DNA of 21,165 bases, taken from the NCBI GenBank assembly GCA_905193225.1, contig CAJJNV010000029.1, positions 1 to 21,165 on the forward strand, written 5' to 3'. Shown piece by piece: positions 7,821-15,782 of this stretch (position 1 is its first letter; each line of letters starts with the position of its first letter). Position numbers and translations under genes: made by a program. The notes beneath the pieces were generated by a model that saw only the letters and a program-made list of their open reading frames with translations, had not been told where the DNA came from and ran no database searches. This stretch comes from an uncultured Oscillospiraceae bacterium (GTDB lineage: Bacteria > Bacillota > Clostridia > Oscillospirales > Acutalibacteraceae).

Positions 7821-9020
7821 TCAGGAAAAGAAGGCGGCGTGTACAGCTTTAACGGCACGCTCGGCGTCCTTCTTGTCAATAAGCACCGAGATTTTTATCT
7901 CGCTTGTGGCGATCATCTGGATGTTTATATCGTGCTCGAAAAGGGCCTCAAACATCTTTGTGGCAACACCGGGATGTGTTTCCATTCCGGCGCCGACTAT
8001 CGAAAGCTTGGTGACCTCGTTGTCGAAGTCAACCTTGGCGGTTTTCAAAATGTCCGAAGCCTCAAGAGCGGCCTTGGTCTCTTCCATCTGGTCTCCGGCT
8101 ACGGTAAAGACAATATCCTTTGTGCCGTCTCTGCCAACCGACTGAAGAATTATATCCACATTGATCTTTTTGGCCGAAAGAAGCGAGAAGATCTTATAGG
8201 CAATACCGGGCGTATCGGGCACTCCCACTATCGAAACACGGGTAACATTGTTGTCCTTTGCAACGCCTCTGATAAGCATTTTTTCCATTTTAACTGCCTC
8301 CCTAACCACCGTGCCTTCAACCCGCTCAAGGCTTGAACGCACCTCTAAGTTAACATTGTATTTTTTGGCCATTTCCACCGAGCGATTGTGCAGCACCTGG
8401 GCGCCCAGGGTCGCAAGCTCGAGCATTTCGTCGTAGGTTATCTCGTCAAGCTTCTTTGCATCCTTTACGATTCTCGGGTCGGCCGTATACACCCCGTCCA
8501 CATCGGTGTAGATGTGGCAGGCATCGGCTTTAAGAGCCGCGGCAATGGCCACAGCCGTTGTATCCGAGCCGCCTCTGCCCAGGGTGGTTATATCGTCGTA
8601 TTTATTTATTCCCTGAAATCCCGCCACGACCACAATGTTCTTGCGGTTAAGCTCGGCCTCAAGTCTTTCGGACTCTATGCGCTTTATGCGGGCGTTGCCG
8701 TAGTTTGAATTGGTCTTCATTCCCATCTGCCATCCGAGCAGAGAAATGACCGGCATACCCATTCCCTCAAGAGCCATGGCAAGAAGTGACGCAGAAATTT
8801 GCTCTCCGGCCGTCACCAGCATATCAAGCTCTCTTTTGGAAGCGTGGGGATTGATTTCATTGGCCTTTTCGAGAAGGTCGTCGGTAGTGTCGCCCTGTGC
8901 CGATACAACGACCACAACGTCGTTGCCCGCCTTATAAGTGTCGGCGACAATGGAGGCAACGTTTCTGACGCGGTCGGCATCGGCCACCGAAGTTCCTCCG
9001 AATTTCTGAACAATAAGCAT
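7821..9020 (-). CDS. lysC: Aspartate kinase
   Basis: Aspartate kinase phosphorylates aspartate, the first step towards lysine, threonine and methionine (and diaminopimelate for the wall). The 399-residue protein begins with KFGGTSV (6-12) and carries the nucleotide-binding TTLGRGGSDTTAVA (145-158) and TDVDGVYTADPR (172-183). Two ACT domains follow (about 262-325 and 340-397), so feedback inhibition by an end-product amino acid is expected. The length fits the single-function, ACT-regulated kinases of Bacillota rather than a ThrA/MetL fusion. AGGAGA lies 11 bases before the ATG. It is 23 bp downstream of hom on the same strand and shares its promoter. Which amino acid inhibits it is not readable here. 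Confidence 0.97.
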   Translation of the reverse strand: MLIVQKFGGTSVADADRVRNVASIVADTYKAGNDVVVVVSAQGDTTDDLLEKANEINPHASKRELDMLVTAGEQISASLLAMALEGMGMPVISLLGWQMGMKTNSNYGNARIKRIESERLEAELNRKNIVVVAGFQGINKYDDITTLGRGGSDTTAVAIAAALKADACHIYTDVDGVYTADPRIVKDAKKLDEITYDEMLELATLGAQVLHNRSVEMAKKYNVNLEVRSSLERVEGTVVREAVKMEKMLIRGVAKDNNVTRVSIVGVPDTPGIAYKIFSLLSAKKINVDIILQSVGRDGTKDIVFTVAGDQMEETKAALEASDILKTAKVDFDNEVTKLSIVGAGMETHPGVATKMFEALFEHDINIQMIATSEIKISVLIDKKDAERAVKAVHAAFFS

Positions 9021-9043
9021 GTTAATTCATTCTCCTGTCGGGA

Positions 9044-10282
9044 TTATTCGCAAATACGCAGTACATTCAAGGGTTCAAGCTCAAGACTCAGGGATTTGAG
9101 CTTTTCTTTAAGCTCCCTTTCGACCTTTTTCTCGGTCACGAAGGCTATGTCATGCTCGGGAGCGTCCTTGCAGCTGAGATATTTAACCTTTCCGAAGGCC
9201 TTTTCAATGTCTTTTTTTGCCCTTTCGGTGTCGGCAGCCTTTCCTCTGATGTAAAGGGACACCTCACCAAGGTCGTAGTCGTCCACATAATCGGGATCGC
9301 CATCCTCCCAAAAGACATTTTTCCTGGCCTTGATGTGCTTGAAGCAGTCGATAATGTCGGCCATAACGGCGCTGGCGGTGGGCAGCTTTCCGGCGCCCTT
9401 GCCGTAGAACATAACGTCACCGGTGGCGTTTCCTCTTACCATAATGGCGTTAAAAACATCGTCGACCGAGGAAAGCTGGCTTTCCCTGCTTACGAGCATG
9501 GGAGCAACAAGGCAGTAAAGCTTGCCGTTTTCCTTCATTGCAACCTTGCCGATGAGCTTTATGACCGAGTTATAATCGGCGGCATAGGCCACATCCATAA
9601 GGGTTATTTTCGATATGCCCTCGGTGTGTACCTGGGCGGGATAAACGTGCTTTCCGAAGGCGATGGAGGCGAGAATGCATATCTTGCGGCAGGCATCGTG
9701 GCCGTCCACATCGGCAGTGGGATCCTTTTCGGCATATCCAAGCTGCTGCGCCAAAGCCAGAGCATCGTCAAACGACATGCTCTCCTTTATCATTTTAGTC
9801 ATAATAAAGTTGGTTGTTCCGTTAAGTATGCCTAAAATTTCGTCGATGTTGTTGGCGGCGAGGCACTGGTTTATGGGGCGGATAATGGGAATTCCGCCGC
9901 CCACCGAGGCCTCGAAAAGATAGTTGACATTCTTTTCTTTGGCTATTTTAAGAAGCTCGGCACCTTTTGCCGCCACGAGCTCCTTGTTGGAGGTGACGAC
10001 GCTTTTGCCCGCAAGAAGCAGTCTTTTGGTAAAATCGTAGGCAGGCTTCAGCCCTCCCATGACCTCGGCAACCACCTCAACCTCGGGATCGTTTAAAATG
10101 TCCTCAAAATTCTTGGTGAACTTATCGGAATAGGGGAGATTCGGAAAATCTCTTATGTCAAGAATGTATTTAAGATCAACATCGGTGCCGGCGCGGGAAA
10201 CAATGCTGTCGTGATTTTTGTAAAAAACCTCCACAACGCCCGAGCCTACAACGCCGTGTCCCATAACGGCAAAACCCACCAT
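9044..10282 (-). CDS. hom: Homoserine dehydrogenase
   Basis: This enzyme reduces aspartate semialdehyde to homoserine with NAD(P)H, the branch to threonine and methionine. Residues 8-16 (GHGVVGSGV) form the dinucleotide loop. The family signature LGYAEKDPTADVDGHDACRK lies at 181-200 and contains the catalytic region. GKGAGKLPTASAV is near 294-306. A C-terminal ACT domain (about 339-410) suggests threonine feedback control. The frame stays open to a TTG at 10291, but the ribosome site AAAGGA (10292-10297) abuts that codon. The ATG at 10282 has nine bases of spacing, giving 412 residues starting MVGFAVMG. It is the first gene of the hom-lysC unit, with a good promoter and a long leader upstream. 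Confidence 0.97.
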   Translation of the reverse strand: MVGFAVMGHGVVGSGVVEVFYKNHDSIVSRAGTDVDLKYILDIRDFPNLPYSDKFTKNFEDILNDPEVEVVAEVMGGLKPAYDFTKRLLLAGKSVVTSNKELVAAKGAELLKIAKEKNVNYLFEASVGGGIPIIRPINQCLAANNIDEILGILNGTTNFIMTKMIKESMSFDDALALAQQLGYAEKDPTADVDGHDACRKICILASIAFGKHVYPAQVHTEGISKITLMDVAYAADYNSVIKLIGKVAMKENGKLYCLVAPMLVSRESQLSSVDDVFNAIMVRGNATGDVMFYGKGAGKLPTASAVMADIIDCFKHIKARKNVFWEDGDPDYVDDYDLGEVSLYIRGKAADTERAKKDIEKAFGKVKYLSCKDAPEHDIAFVTEKKVERELKEKLKSLSLELEPLNVLRICE

Positions 10283-10437
10283 CTTTATCAATCCTTTCTT
10301 ATCTCTCGCGAAAGCTCGCGGTATGTCTTTGATATGGGTGTTACACCGGGCAAAAACATACTGCCCGCAATTTTTTATTGCAATCGAGCCGCTTATGCAT
10401 CGAAAAAAGCCGATTTGTCCGTATCCGGTACAACACA
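10283..10437 (-). promoter_or_regulatory. Long hairpin-rich 5' leader of hom
   Basis: From the predicted start point near 10437 to the hom ATG there are about 155 untranslated bases. Hairpins seen on the transcript are GCAAT/ATTGC around 10367-10381, CGGGCA/TGCCCG (10347-10352/10362-10367), the palindrome GGTGTTACACC (10337-10347), and CGCGA/TCGCG near 10308-10321. A control element acting on transcription or translation is plausible. It does not match the S-box, lysine or T-box consensus that I know, and the one short reading frame is not enriched in Thr, Ile or Met as a classical leader peptide would be. Confidence 0.4.
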
Positions 10438-10443
10438 GGTTTA

Positions 10444-10472
10444 ATTATACTACATTCTTTCAAATTTAGCAA
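10444..10472 (-). promoter_or_regulatory. Sigma-A promoter for hom-lysC
   Basis: Read leftward: -35 TTGCTA (10472-10467), a 17-base spacer, and a perfect -10 TATAAT (10449-10444). It faces hom and is divergent from the alaS promoter. Confidence 0.75.
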
Positions 10473-10715
10473 GAGTTTTAATACTTTAAACGGGTGATTT
10501 TTCTTGATGGCATTTTTGCGGGATGTTCTTTTTGCAAACCCGGCAAAGGACGTCGAAAAAAATCCGTAATTATATCGCCGAAAACGTGGGACAAACCGCC
10601 GCATAAATACTGCCGAAGTACTGCCGAAACACCTGTCAAACCACCGTCCGAAACTTCCCGTCAGACATTTGCGGCAATCCGCTTTGGAGTATCCCTCAAA
10701 AGGTCTTTTTTTTGG
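10473..10715. other. Noncoding spacer between divergent hom and alaS promoters
   Basis: No gene is supported; open frames on both strands have implausible composition. A short tandem repeat TACTGCCGAA occurs twice around 10608-10628, and the region is rich in CCGAAA/AAACC-type words. No T-box core or other aaRS leader motif was seen before alaS. Confidence 0.4.
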
Positions 10716-10744
10716 TTGACAAAAAGAGGCTTTATAGGTATAAT
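10716..10744 (+). promoter_or_regulatory. Near-consensus sigma-A promoter of alaS
   Basis: TTGACA (10716-10721), a 17-base spacer and TATAAT (10739-10744). Transcription would start near 10751, leaving only about 28 bases of leader before alaS, too short for a T-box downstream of this promoter. Confidence 0.9.
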
Positions 10745-10778
10745 TGTTTATATATGCTTTTGAATAGAGGTTAAAACA

Positions 10779-13403
10779 ATGGAATGGACAGGACTTAACG
10801 AACTGCGGGAAAAATATCTCAGCTTTTTTGAAAGCAAGGGTCATTTAAGACTCCCCAGCTTCCCGCTTATCCCCCAAAACGACAACTCTCTTTTGCTTAT
10901 AAATTCCGGTATGGCCCCCATGAAGAAATATTTCACGGGAGAGATCACTCCCCCCCGTAAAAGGGTGACCACCTGCCAGAAATGTATCAGAACTCCCGAC
11001 ATTGAATGTGTCGGAAAGACCGCCCGCCACGGCACATACTTCGAAATGCTCGGAAACTTTTCCTTCGGCGACTACTTCAAGCGGGAGGCCACCGCCTGGG
11101 CCTGGGAATTCTTCACCAAGGTGCTTGAAATTCCCGAGGACAAGCTGTGGGTCACCATTTATCTCGACGATGACGAGGCCTTTGACATTTGGACAAAAGA
11201 AGTGGGCGTTTCTCCCGACCGAATTGTAAGGCTGGGCAAGGAGGATAACTTCTGGGAGCACGGCTCCGGCCCCTGCGGACCCTGCTCGGAAATACATTTC
11301 GACCGCGGAGAAAAATATTCCTGCGGAAAGCCCACCTGTGCCGTAGGCTGTGACTGCGACCGCTATATCGAGGTGTGGAATCTTGTGTTCACCCAGTTTG
11401 ATTCCGACGGCAAGGGAACATACACTCCCCTTGACCACCCCAACATCGACACCGGAATGGGACTTGAGCGGCTTGCCTGTGTAATGCAGGGGGTGGACAA
11501 TCTTTTCGAGGTCGACACGGTCCAGCGCATAATGAAACACATCGGCAGCATCGCCGGCGTAACCTATAAGGAAGATGAAAAGACCGATGTATCCCTTCGA
11601 GTCATAACCGACCACATCCGCTCGACCACCATGATGATCGGCGACGGTGTTATGCCCTCCAACGAAGGCAGAGGATATGTTCTCCGCCGGCTTCTCCGCC
11701 GCGCCGCCCGTCACGGACGGCTGCTCGGAATCGACCATCCCTTCCTGTCGGAGATCGTTTCCACCGTTATCGAGGAAAACAAGGCATATCCCGAACTCAA
11801 GGAAAAGAAAGACCTTATCATCCGCGTTGTAAAGGAAGAGGAAGAAAGCTTCGGCCGCACCATCGACAAGGGTATGCAGCTGCTTTCCGAGCTTATGGAA
11901 AACTCCAAGACCGGAGAGATCTCAGGTGCCGATGCCTTTAAGCTTTACGATACATACGGATTCCCTCTCGACCTTACAAAGGACATTATCGAGGAAAAGG
12001 GTATGACGGTTGATGAGCAAAGCTTTGAGCAGCTTATGAAGGAGCAAAAGCAGCGCGCCAGAGACGCCCGCAAAAATGCCGGGGCGGAAGCTTGGGACGA
12101 CGGCGGAATTCAGCTTGATGTTGAAAAGACCGACTTTGTGGGATACGACACACTTTGCTGCGATGCCAAAATTGAAGCCATTGTCAACGGCGGCGAAAAG
12201 GCCGCGCTGGTCGCCGAGGGCGAAAAGGGAATTATAATTCTTGATAAGACCCCCTTCTACGGCGAAAGCGGCGGACAGGCAGGCGACTGCGGAAAGCTTA
12301 CAAACGGCCGCGGCGGAATATTCACCGTTGAAACCACCGCAAAGAACGCCCAGGGTGTTTACCTGCACATCGGCAAGGCCGAAAAGGGCACCTTTGAGCT
12401 GTCGGACACGGTAACCGCTCAGGTATGCGAGCAGACAAGACAGGCCACCATGAGAAACCACACGTCGGCTCACCTTATGCAGGCCGCCCTTCGCAAGGTG
12501 CTGGGCACCCATGTTGAACAGGCAGGTCAGCTTGTAAATGCCGAGCGCATGCGTTTTGACTTTACCCATTTCTCGGCTCTGACTCCCGAGGAAATCAAAG
12601 AGGTTGAGGATCTCGTCAACGAGGAAATCCTCAAGGGCGAGGACGTTGTTATAAAGGAAATGCCCATCGACGAGGCCAAAAAGCTTGGCGCAATGGCCCT
12701 TTTCGGAGAGAAATACGGCGATGTCGTCAGAGTGGTCAAGGCAGGAGACTTTTCCACCGAGCTTTGCGGAGGAACCCACGTTTCCAACACCTCCAAGATC
12801 GGTCTTTTCCGCATTGTTTCCGAATCGTCGGTTGCGGCAGGCGTTCGCCGAATCGAAGCGGTCACCGGAAGGGCCGTGCTCTCGCTGCTTGATCAGTGCG
12901 AGCAGACCATAAAGAACACCGCCTCCGCACTGAAAGCCGGAAAGGCCGACCTTGCCGACAAGGCCAGGGCCGTGGCAGCCGAGCTTAAGGAAAAGGACAG
13001 AATGATTGAAAGCTTAGAAGCCAAGCTTGCCGGCGGACAGCTGGACGAGCTTATTGCAAAAGCCATAGACATTAAGGGTATAAAGCTGGTCACCGGAAAG
13101 CTCAATGTGGACGAGCCCGACGCGCTGCGCTCGGCAGCCGACCAGATAAAGGACAAGCCCTCGGTGGCAGCACTGCTTGCCTGCGTTACCAAGAAGGGCA
13201 CCGTTTCCTTTGCGGCAGCCTGCGGCAAGGATGCGGTCAAGGCAGGTGCACACGCCGGTAACATCGTTAAGGCAGCGGCAGTCATCGCCGGAGGAAACGG
13301 CGGCGGCCGTCCCGACAGTGCAATGGCCGGAGGAAAGGATGCCGCAAAAATAGAGGAAGCCCTTGCCTCGGCGAAGGCCACCCTGGAAAGCCAGCTTAAA
13401 TAA
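10779..13403 (+). CDS. alaS: Alanine--tRNA ligase
   Basis: AlaS charges tRNA-Ala and clears Ser/Gly mischarging. All expected parts are present in 874 residues, the normal length. The class II catalytic core runs from the N-terminus (GHLRLPSFPLIP, ARHGTYFEMLGNFSFGDYF, GMGLER at 226-231). A tRNA-recognition domain follows. The editing domain has zinc ligands H561, H565 (HTSAH), C663 and H667 (CGGTH). A helical stretch then leads to a C-terminal DHHA1/C-Ala domain with GGNGGGRPDSAMAGG. The ATG has an AGAGG ribosome site eight bases upstream and a close strong promoter. It stands alone as a transcription unit, divergent from hom and ending at a terminator. Confidence 0.98.
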   Translation: MEWTGLNELREKYLSFFESKGHLRLPSFPLIPQNDNSLLLINSGMAPMKKYFTGEITPPRKRVTTCQKCIRTPDIECVGKTARHGTYFEMLGNFSFGDYFKREATAWAWEFFTKVLEIPEDKLWVTIYLDDDEAFDIWTKEVGVSPDRIVRLGKEDNFWEHGSGPCGPCSEIHFDRGEKYSCGKPTCAVGCDCDRYIEVWNLVFTQFDSDGKGTYTPLDHPNIDTGMGLERLACVMQGVDNLFEVDTVQRIMKHIGSIAGVTYKEDEKTDVSLRVITDHIRSTTMMIGDGVMPSNEGRGYVLRRLLRRAARHGRLLGIDHPFLSEIVSTVIEENKAYPELKEKKDLIIRVVKEEEESFGRTIDKGMQLLSELMENSKTGEISGADAFKLYDTYGFPLDLTKDIIEEKGMTVDEQSFEQLMKEQKQRARDARKNAGAEAWDDGGIQLDVEKTDFVGYDTLCCDAKIEAIVNGGEKAALVAEGEKGIIILDKTPFYGESGGQAGDCGKLTNGRGGIFTVETTAKNAQGVYLHIGKAEKGTFELSDTVTAQVCEQTRQATMRNHTSAHLMQAALRKVLGTHVEQAGQLVNAERMRFDFTHFSALTPEEIKEVEDLVNEEILKGEDVVIKEMPIDEAKKLGAMALFGEKYGDVVRVVKAGDFSTELCGGTHVSNTSKIGLFRIVSESSVAAGVRRIEAVTGRAVLSLLDQCEQTIKNTASALKAGKADLADKARAVAAELKEKDRMIESLEAKLAGGQLDELIAKAIDIKGIKLVTGKLNVDEPDALRSAADQIKDKPSVAALLACVTKKGTVSFAAACGKDAVKAGAHAGNIVKAAAVIAGGNGGGRPDSAMAGGKDAAKIEEALASAKATLESQLK

Positions 13404-13450
13404 AAACCGACAACGACCCATCGCACATTTTAAAGTAAAATAATAATTCA

Positions 13451-13523
13451 AAGCAGAGTGTTGACAATCACAGCCGGGCGGTATTCCTTCCGCAGGCCGT
13501 CGATCAAAGCACTCTGCTTTTTT
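13451..13523 (+). terminator. Composite terminator after alaS
   Basis: AAGCAGAGTG (13451-13460) pairs perfectly with CACTCTGCTT (13510-13519), extended by TTGA/TCAA, and six T follow (13518-13523). The enclosed segment is about 40 bases and contains its own stem GCGG/CCGC (13478-13481/13490-13493). This is larger than a usual terminator loop. Confidence 0.8.
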
Positions 13524-13563
13524 GCGTTTCCCCGTTTTTTTAAAAACTGAAGGAGGTGCAACA

Positions 13564-13635
13564 ATGCCCACAATACCCTCGGCCGTCCCCGCGGTGCCGT
13601 CCCCGCTCTGCTCGGCGTCCTTCCGTTTTATCTGA
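13564..13635 (+). CDS. Possible 23-residue small ORF, function unknown
   Basis: ATG at 13564 is preceded by AAGGAGGTG (13550-13558) with seven bases between AGGAGG and the start, as good a ribosome site as any in the window. The frame encodes only 23 residues, proline- and serine-rich (begins MPTIPSAVPAVPS), and ends in TGA. It lies just after the alaS terminator and runs into C/T-rich low-complexity DNA. It may be a true small protein, the 5' remnant of a lost gene, or chance. No promoter of its own is obvious. I do not recognise the sequence. Confidence 0.25.
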   Translation: MPTIPSAVPAVPSPLCSASFRFI

Positions 13636-13640
13636 CAGCT

Positions 13641-13700
13641 CTGCTTTGCTTTTGCCCCGCCTTGCTTAGTAGTCCCGCCTTTGCTTTGCCCCGCCTTGCC
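13641..13700. repeat. C/T-rich low-complexity stretch with 15-base direct repeat
   Basis: TTTGCCCCGCCTTGC occurs at 13651-13665 and again at 13685-13699, 34 bases apart, each preceded by CTTTGCT- or TTTGC-like sequence. The surrounding 13560-13740 interval is strongly pyrimidine-biased on the + strand and holds no other convincing gene. A similar composition, without this exact repeat, occurs at 20-95. Confidence 0.6.
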
Positions 13701-13784
13701 CGAGCTTTACTCGACAGCTTTCCCCTGTTCACGCGTTCTCAATGCCGATATGCCCTTATTTAACCGAAAAAATCAAAAACGCTA

Positions 13785-13830
13785 TTGACATCGGCCGAAA
13801 CGGTGGTATGATAAGTATAACAAATCATAC
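13785..13830 (+). promoter_or_regulatory. Promoter and overlapping operator of the AbrB-ABC operon
   Basis: TTGACA (13785-13790), a 16-base spacer and TATGAT (13807-13812) make a good sigma-A promoter. A perfect 7-bp inverted repeat, GTATGAT (13806-13812) and ATCATAC (13824-13830) with 11 bases between, covers the -10 box and start site. A protein bound there would block transcription. The first gene of the operon encodes a DNA-binding AbrB-type protein, so autorepression is the simplest inference. Confidence 0.75.
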
Positions 13831-13853
13831 TTTTTTCGGGAGGTGTGCTCCAT

Positions 13854-14060
13854 ATGAAAAAACCAAAGGGCAAATACGCCTGGACGGCGACGGTGGGCGA
13901 AAAGGGTCAGATCGTCATACCGAAACAGGCGCGGGAGCTTTTCGACATCAATCCCGGGGACACGGTCATTCTTTTGGGCGATCAAAAAAGAGGCCTTGCC
14001 ATCCCCCTTAAATCCACCTTTGCCGATCTTGCGGCCAAGGTTTTCAGCGAGGAGGAATAG
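13854..14060 (+). CDS. AbrB/MazE-type (SpoVT-AbrB fold) transcriptional regulator
   Basis: A 68-residue protein with the swapped-hairpin DNA-binding domain. TVGEKGQIVIPKQARELFDINPGDTVILLGD is the typical core, followed by a short acidic tail. The frame extends back to a GTG at 13845, but that codon overlaps the ribosome site GGGAGGTG (13838-13845). The ATG at 13854 lies ten bases after GGAGG and gives MKKPKGKYAW at the N-terminus. It is the first gene of an operon with an ABC ATPase (2 bp downstream) and a permease. No MazF-like toxin follows, so an antitoxin role is not supported; a local repressor of the transporter fits better. The inverted repeat at 13806-13830 is its likely site. Confidence 0.88.
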   Translation: MKKPKGKYAWTATVGEKGQIVIPKQARELFDINPGDTVILLGDQKRGLAIPLKSTFADLAAKVFSEEE

Positions 14061-14062
14061 CA

Positions 14063-14914
14063 GTGGAAAACAAGTCATCTGCATCTGTTGCAAAGGTAAG
14101 CAATTTGCGAAAACACTATGACGGTTTTGAGCTTTCGGATGTAAGCTTTTGTCTTGAAAAGGGTGCGGTCACCGGCTTTGTGGGACGAAACGGCGCCGGC
14201 AAGTCCACCACCATCAAATCCCTTTTAAACCTTGTCCATCCCGACAGCGGGGAAATCGAGTTTTTCGGCCTCGACATAAAGAAAAACGAGCAGGCCATAA
14301 AACAAAAGATAGGTTACGCATCGGCCGGCGTCCACTATTATGAGCGCAAAAAAATAAAGGACATAATCGCCGTTACCGCCCGTTTTTATGAAAATTGGGA
14401 CCACGACCTCTTTAACGGCTATATGCAGAAATTCGGAATTGATGTAAACAAAAAGCCCATCGAGCTTTCGGAGGGAATGAAGGTCAAATTCAGCCTTGCC
14501 GCCGCCCTTTCCCACGGTGCCGAGCTTCTCATTCTCGACGAGCCTACCAGCGGTCTCGACCCGGTTTCCCGCGAGGAGCTTTTAGAGATATTTATGGCCC
14601 TTTCAAAAGAAGGCACCACCATTCTTTTCTCCACCCACATCATAACCGACATTGAAAAATGCGCCGACAACATCATTTATATCCAAAAAGGGAAAATCAT
14701 TGCAAATTGCAGCGTCAAGGATTTTACGGCGGGATATAAAATCGTCAAAATCGGCGATCAGCAACTCGGCAATGACAGTATCATCGGCACCTGCGCCGCA
14801 AAGGACGGATACACTGCCCTTGTTAAAACTGAGCAGTCGGGCGGGTTTGAGAATGTATCGGATGCCGGATGCGAGGACATTATGATACATCTTGAAAAGG
14901 AGGAAACAATATGA
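14063..14914 (+). CDS. ABC transporter ATP-binding protein
   Basis: Cytoplasmic ATPase of an ABC-2 type exporter, 283 residues. Walker A is GRNGAGKST (41-49), the signature is LSEGM (135-139) in place of LSGGQ, Walker B with catalytic Glu is LLILDEPTS (155-163), and the switch histidine is H192. The LSxGM form occurs in the YtrB-like branch, so it is not a sign of inactivity. After about residue 215 a short C-terminal extension follows, as in many exporters of this class. It starts at GTG, six bases after GAGGAGGA, and overlaps the permease start by four bases (ATGA). The cargo is unknown; relatives are linked to cell-wall or antibiotic stress and small peptides. Confidence 0.92.
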   Translation: MENKSSASVAKVSNLRKHYDGFELSDVSFCLEKGAVTGFVGRNGAGKSTTIKSLLNLVHPDSGEIEFFGLDIKKNEQAIKQKIGYASAGVHYYERKKIKDIIAVTARFYENWDHDLFNGYMQKFGIDVNKKPIELSEGMKVKFSLAAALSHGAELLILDEPTSGLDPVSREELLEIFMALSKEGTTILFSTHIITDIEKCADNIIYIQKGKIIANCSVKDFTAGYKIVKIGDQQLGNDSIIGTCAAKDGYTALVKTEQSGGFENVSDAGCEDIMIHLEKEETI

Positions 14915-15564
14915 AAAACCTTTTGTGCAAGGAGCTGCGGCTGTCATCCATGGCCATAACATATTTCTTCCTGCTTTTCTCGTTTATGACCTTTTTGCCG
15001 GGATACCCAATAGTTACGGGCAGCTTTTTCGTTTGTATGGGCATATTTTATTCCTTCCAGTTTGCAAGAGAAAGCAACGACAGCATTTATATGCTGCTTT
15101 TGCCGGTATCAAAAAAGCAGGTGGTCAAGGCAAAATATCTTTTCGTGCTCTTTTTGGAAGTCACAGCCCTTGTCATAATGACAATCTGTACCCTGGTCAG
15201 AATGACCCTGCTTTCGGCCGCACCCGTTTATACCGAAAACGCCATGATGCCGGCAAACTTCTTCTATCTCGGATTCTGCCTTGTGTCCTTCGGCCTTTTC
15301 AATGCGGTTTTCGTCAGAGGATATTTCAAAACCGCTTATAAAATCGGCGTGCCTTTTTTGATATACTGCCTGCTTGAGGCGGTGGTCATTTCGGCAAGCG
15401 AGGCTTTAGGCCATTTCCCCGGTCTCGAATTTTTCAGAGCCACCGATTTTTCGTCTTTAAATGCTCAGATAATAGGTCTTACAATCGGCGCGGTGTTCTT
15501 TGTGCTCGCGACCCTTTTCTCATATAACCGTGCGAAAAGCTCCTTTGAAAGGCTGGATTTTTAA
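14911..15564 (+). CDS. ABC-2 type permease
   Basis: A 217-residue membrane protein with about six hydrophobic segments (roughly 13-30, 33-50, 76-98, 115-137, 144-163 and 184-205). The N-terminal layout, with KELR at the start and a loop LLLPVSKKQVVKAKYL after the second segment, fits the ABC2_membrane_5-like family of small permeases. AAAAGGAGGA precedes the ATG, which overlaps the ATPase stop by four bases. A single small permease implies a homodimer. It completes the regulator-ATPase-permease operon and is followed by a strong terminator. Confidence 0.88.
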   Translation: MKNLLCKELRLSSMAITYFFLLFSFMTFLPGYPIVTGSFFVCMGIFYSFQFARESNDSIYMLLLPVSKKQVVKAKYLFVLFLEVTALVIMTICTLVRMTLLSAAPVYTENAMMPANFFYLGFCLVSFGLFNAVFVRGYFKTAYKIGVPFLIYCLLEAVVISASEALGHFPGLEFFRATDFSSLNAQIIGLTIGAVFFVLATLFSYNRAKSSFERLDF

Positions 15565-15782
15565 TTTTGTGAAACAGCAAAAATCTTCGGCCGCACAAAG
15601 GCCTTAAATCACAATCACAGTGCGCATCAAAACATCCATTGCCATTTTCCTTTGTCATAGAGGCTTTTGCAAAATAAAACAGACGATCTTTCCGAAAATC
15701 GGTCAGACCGTCTGTTTTTGTTTTTCTGTTTGTCGATCGCTCTGTTATCTGTCTTACCGTCCGACTGTTGAGCGCTGCTCTT
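15565..15782. other. Convergent gap between permease and GH43 genes
   Basis: About 220 bases lie between two converging genes. The only clear element is the bidirectional terminator at 15676-15719. No gene was found. Confidence 0.6.
15676..15719. terminator. Bidirectional terminator
   Basis: AAAACAGACG (15676-15685) pairs perfectly with CGTCTGTTTT (15709-15718), with an inner CCGA/TCGG stem. T runs follow in both directions, so it can end the ABC operon (+) and the GH43 operon (-). Confidence 0.88.

Noticed and set aside
10283..10291. TTG start for hom giving three more residues
   Set aside because: AAAGGA lies directly against this codon; the ATG at 10282 has proper spacing.
10343..10402. 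Short leader peptide frame (19 residues) in the hom leader
   Set aside because: No ribosome site, and no run of Thr, Ile, Met or Lys codons as attenuation would need.
10494..10763. 89-codon + strand frame before alaS
   Set aside because: It covers the alaS promoter, has no ribosome site and has an implausible composition.
10473..10778. T-box leader for alaS
   Set aside because: No AGGGTGG-type core or matching terminator found, and the predicted start point leaves only about 28 bases of leader.
13845..13853. GTG start for the AbrB-like gene
   Set aside because: It overlaps the Shine-Dalgarno GGGAGGTG itself; the ATG at 13854 is well spaced.
14195..14549. Inactive ABC ATPase because of LSEGM instead of LSGGQ
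   Set aside because: Walker A, Walker B, catalytic Glu and switch His are intact, and this signature form is usual in the YtrB-like branch.
13854..15564. Toxin-antitoxin module (AbrB/MazE fold)
   Set aside because: The gene after it is an ABC ATPase, not a toxin, and the three-gene order fits a regulated exporter.
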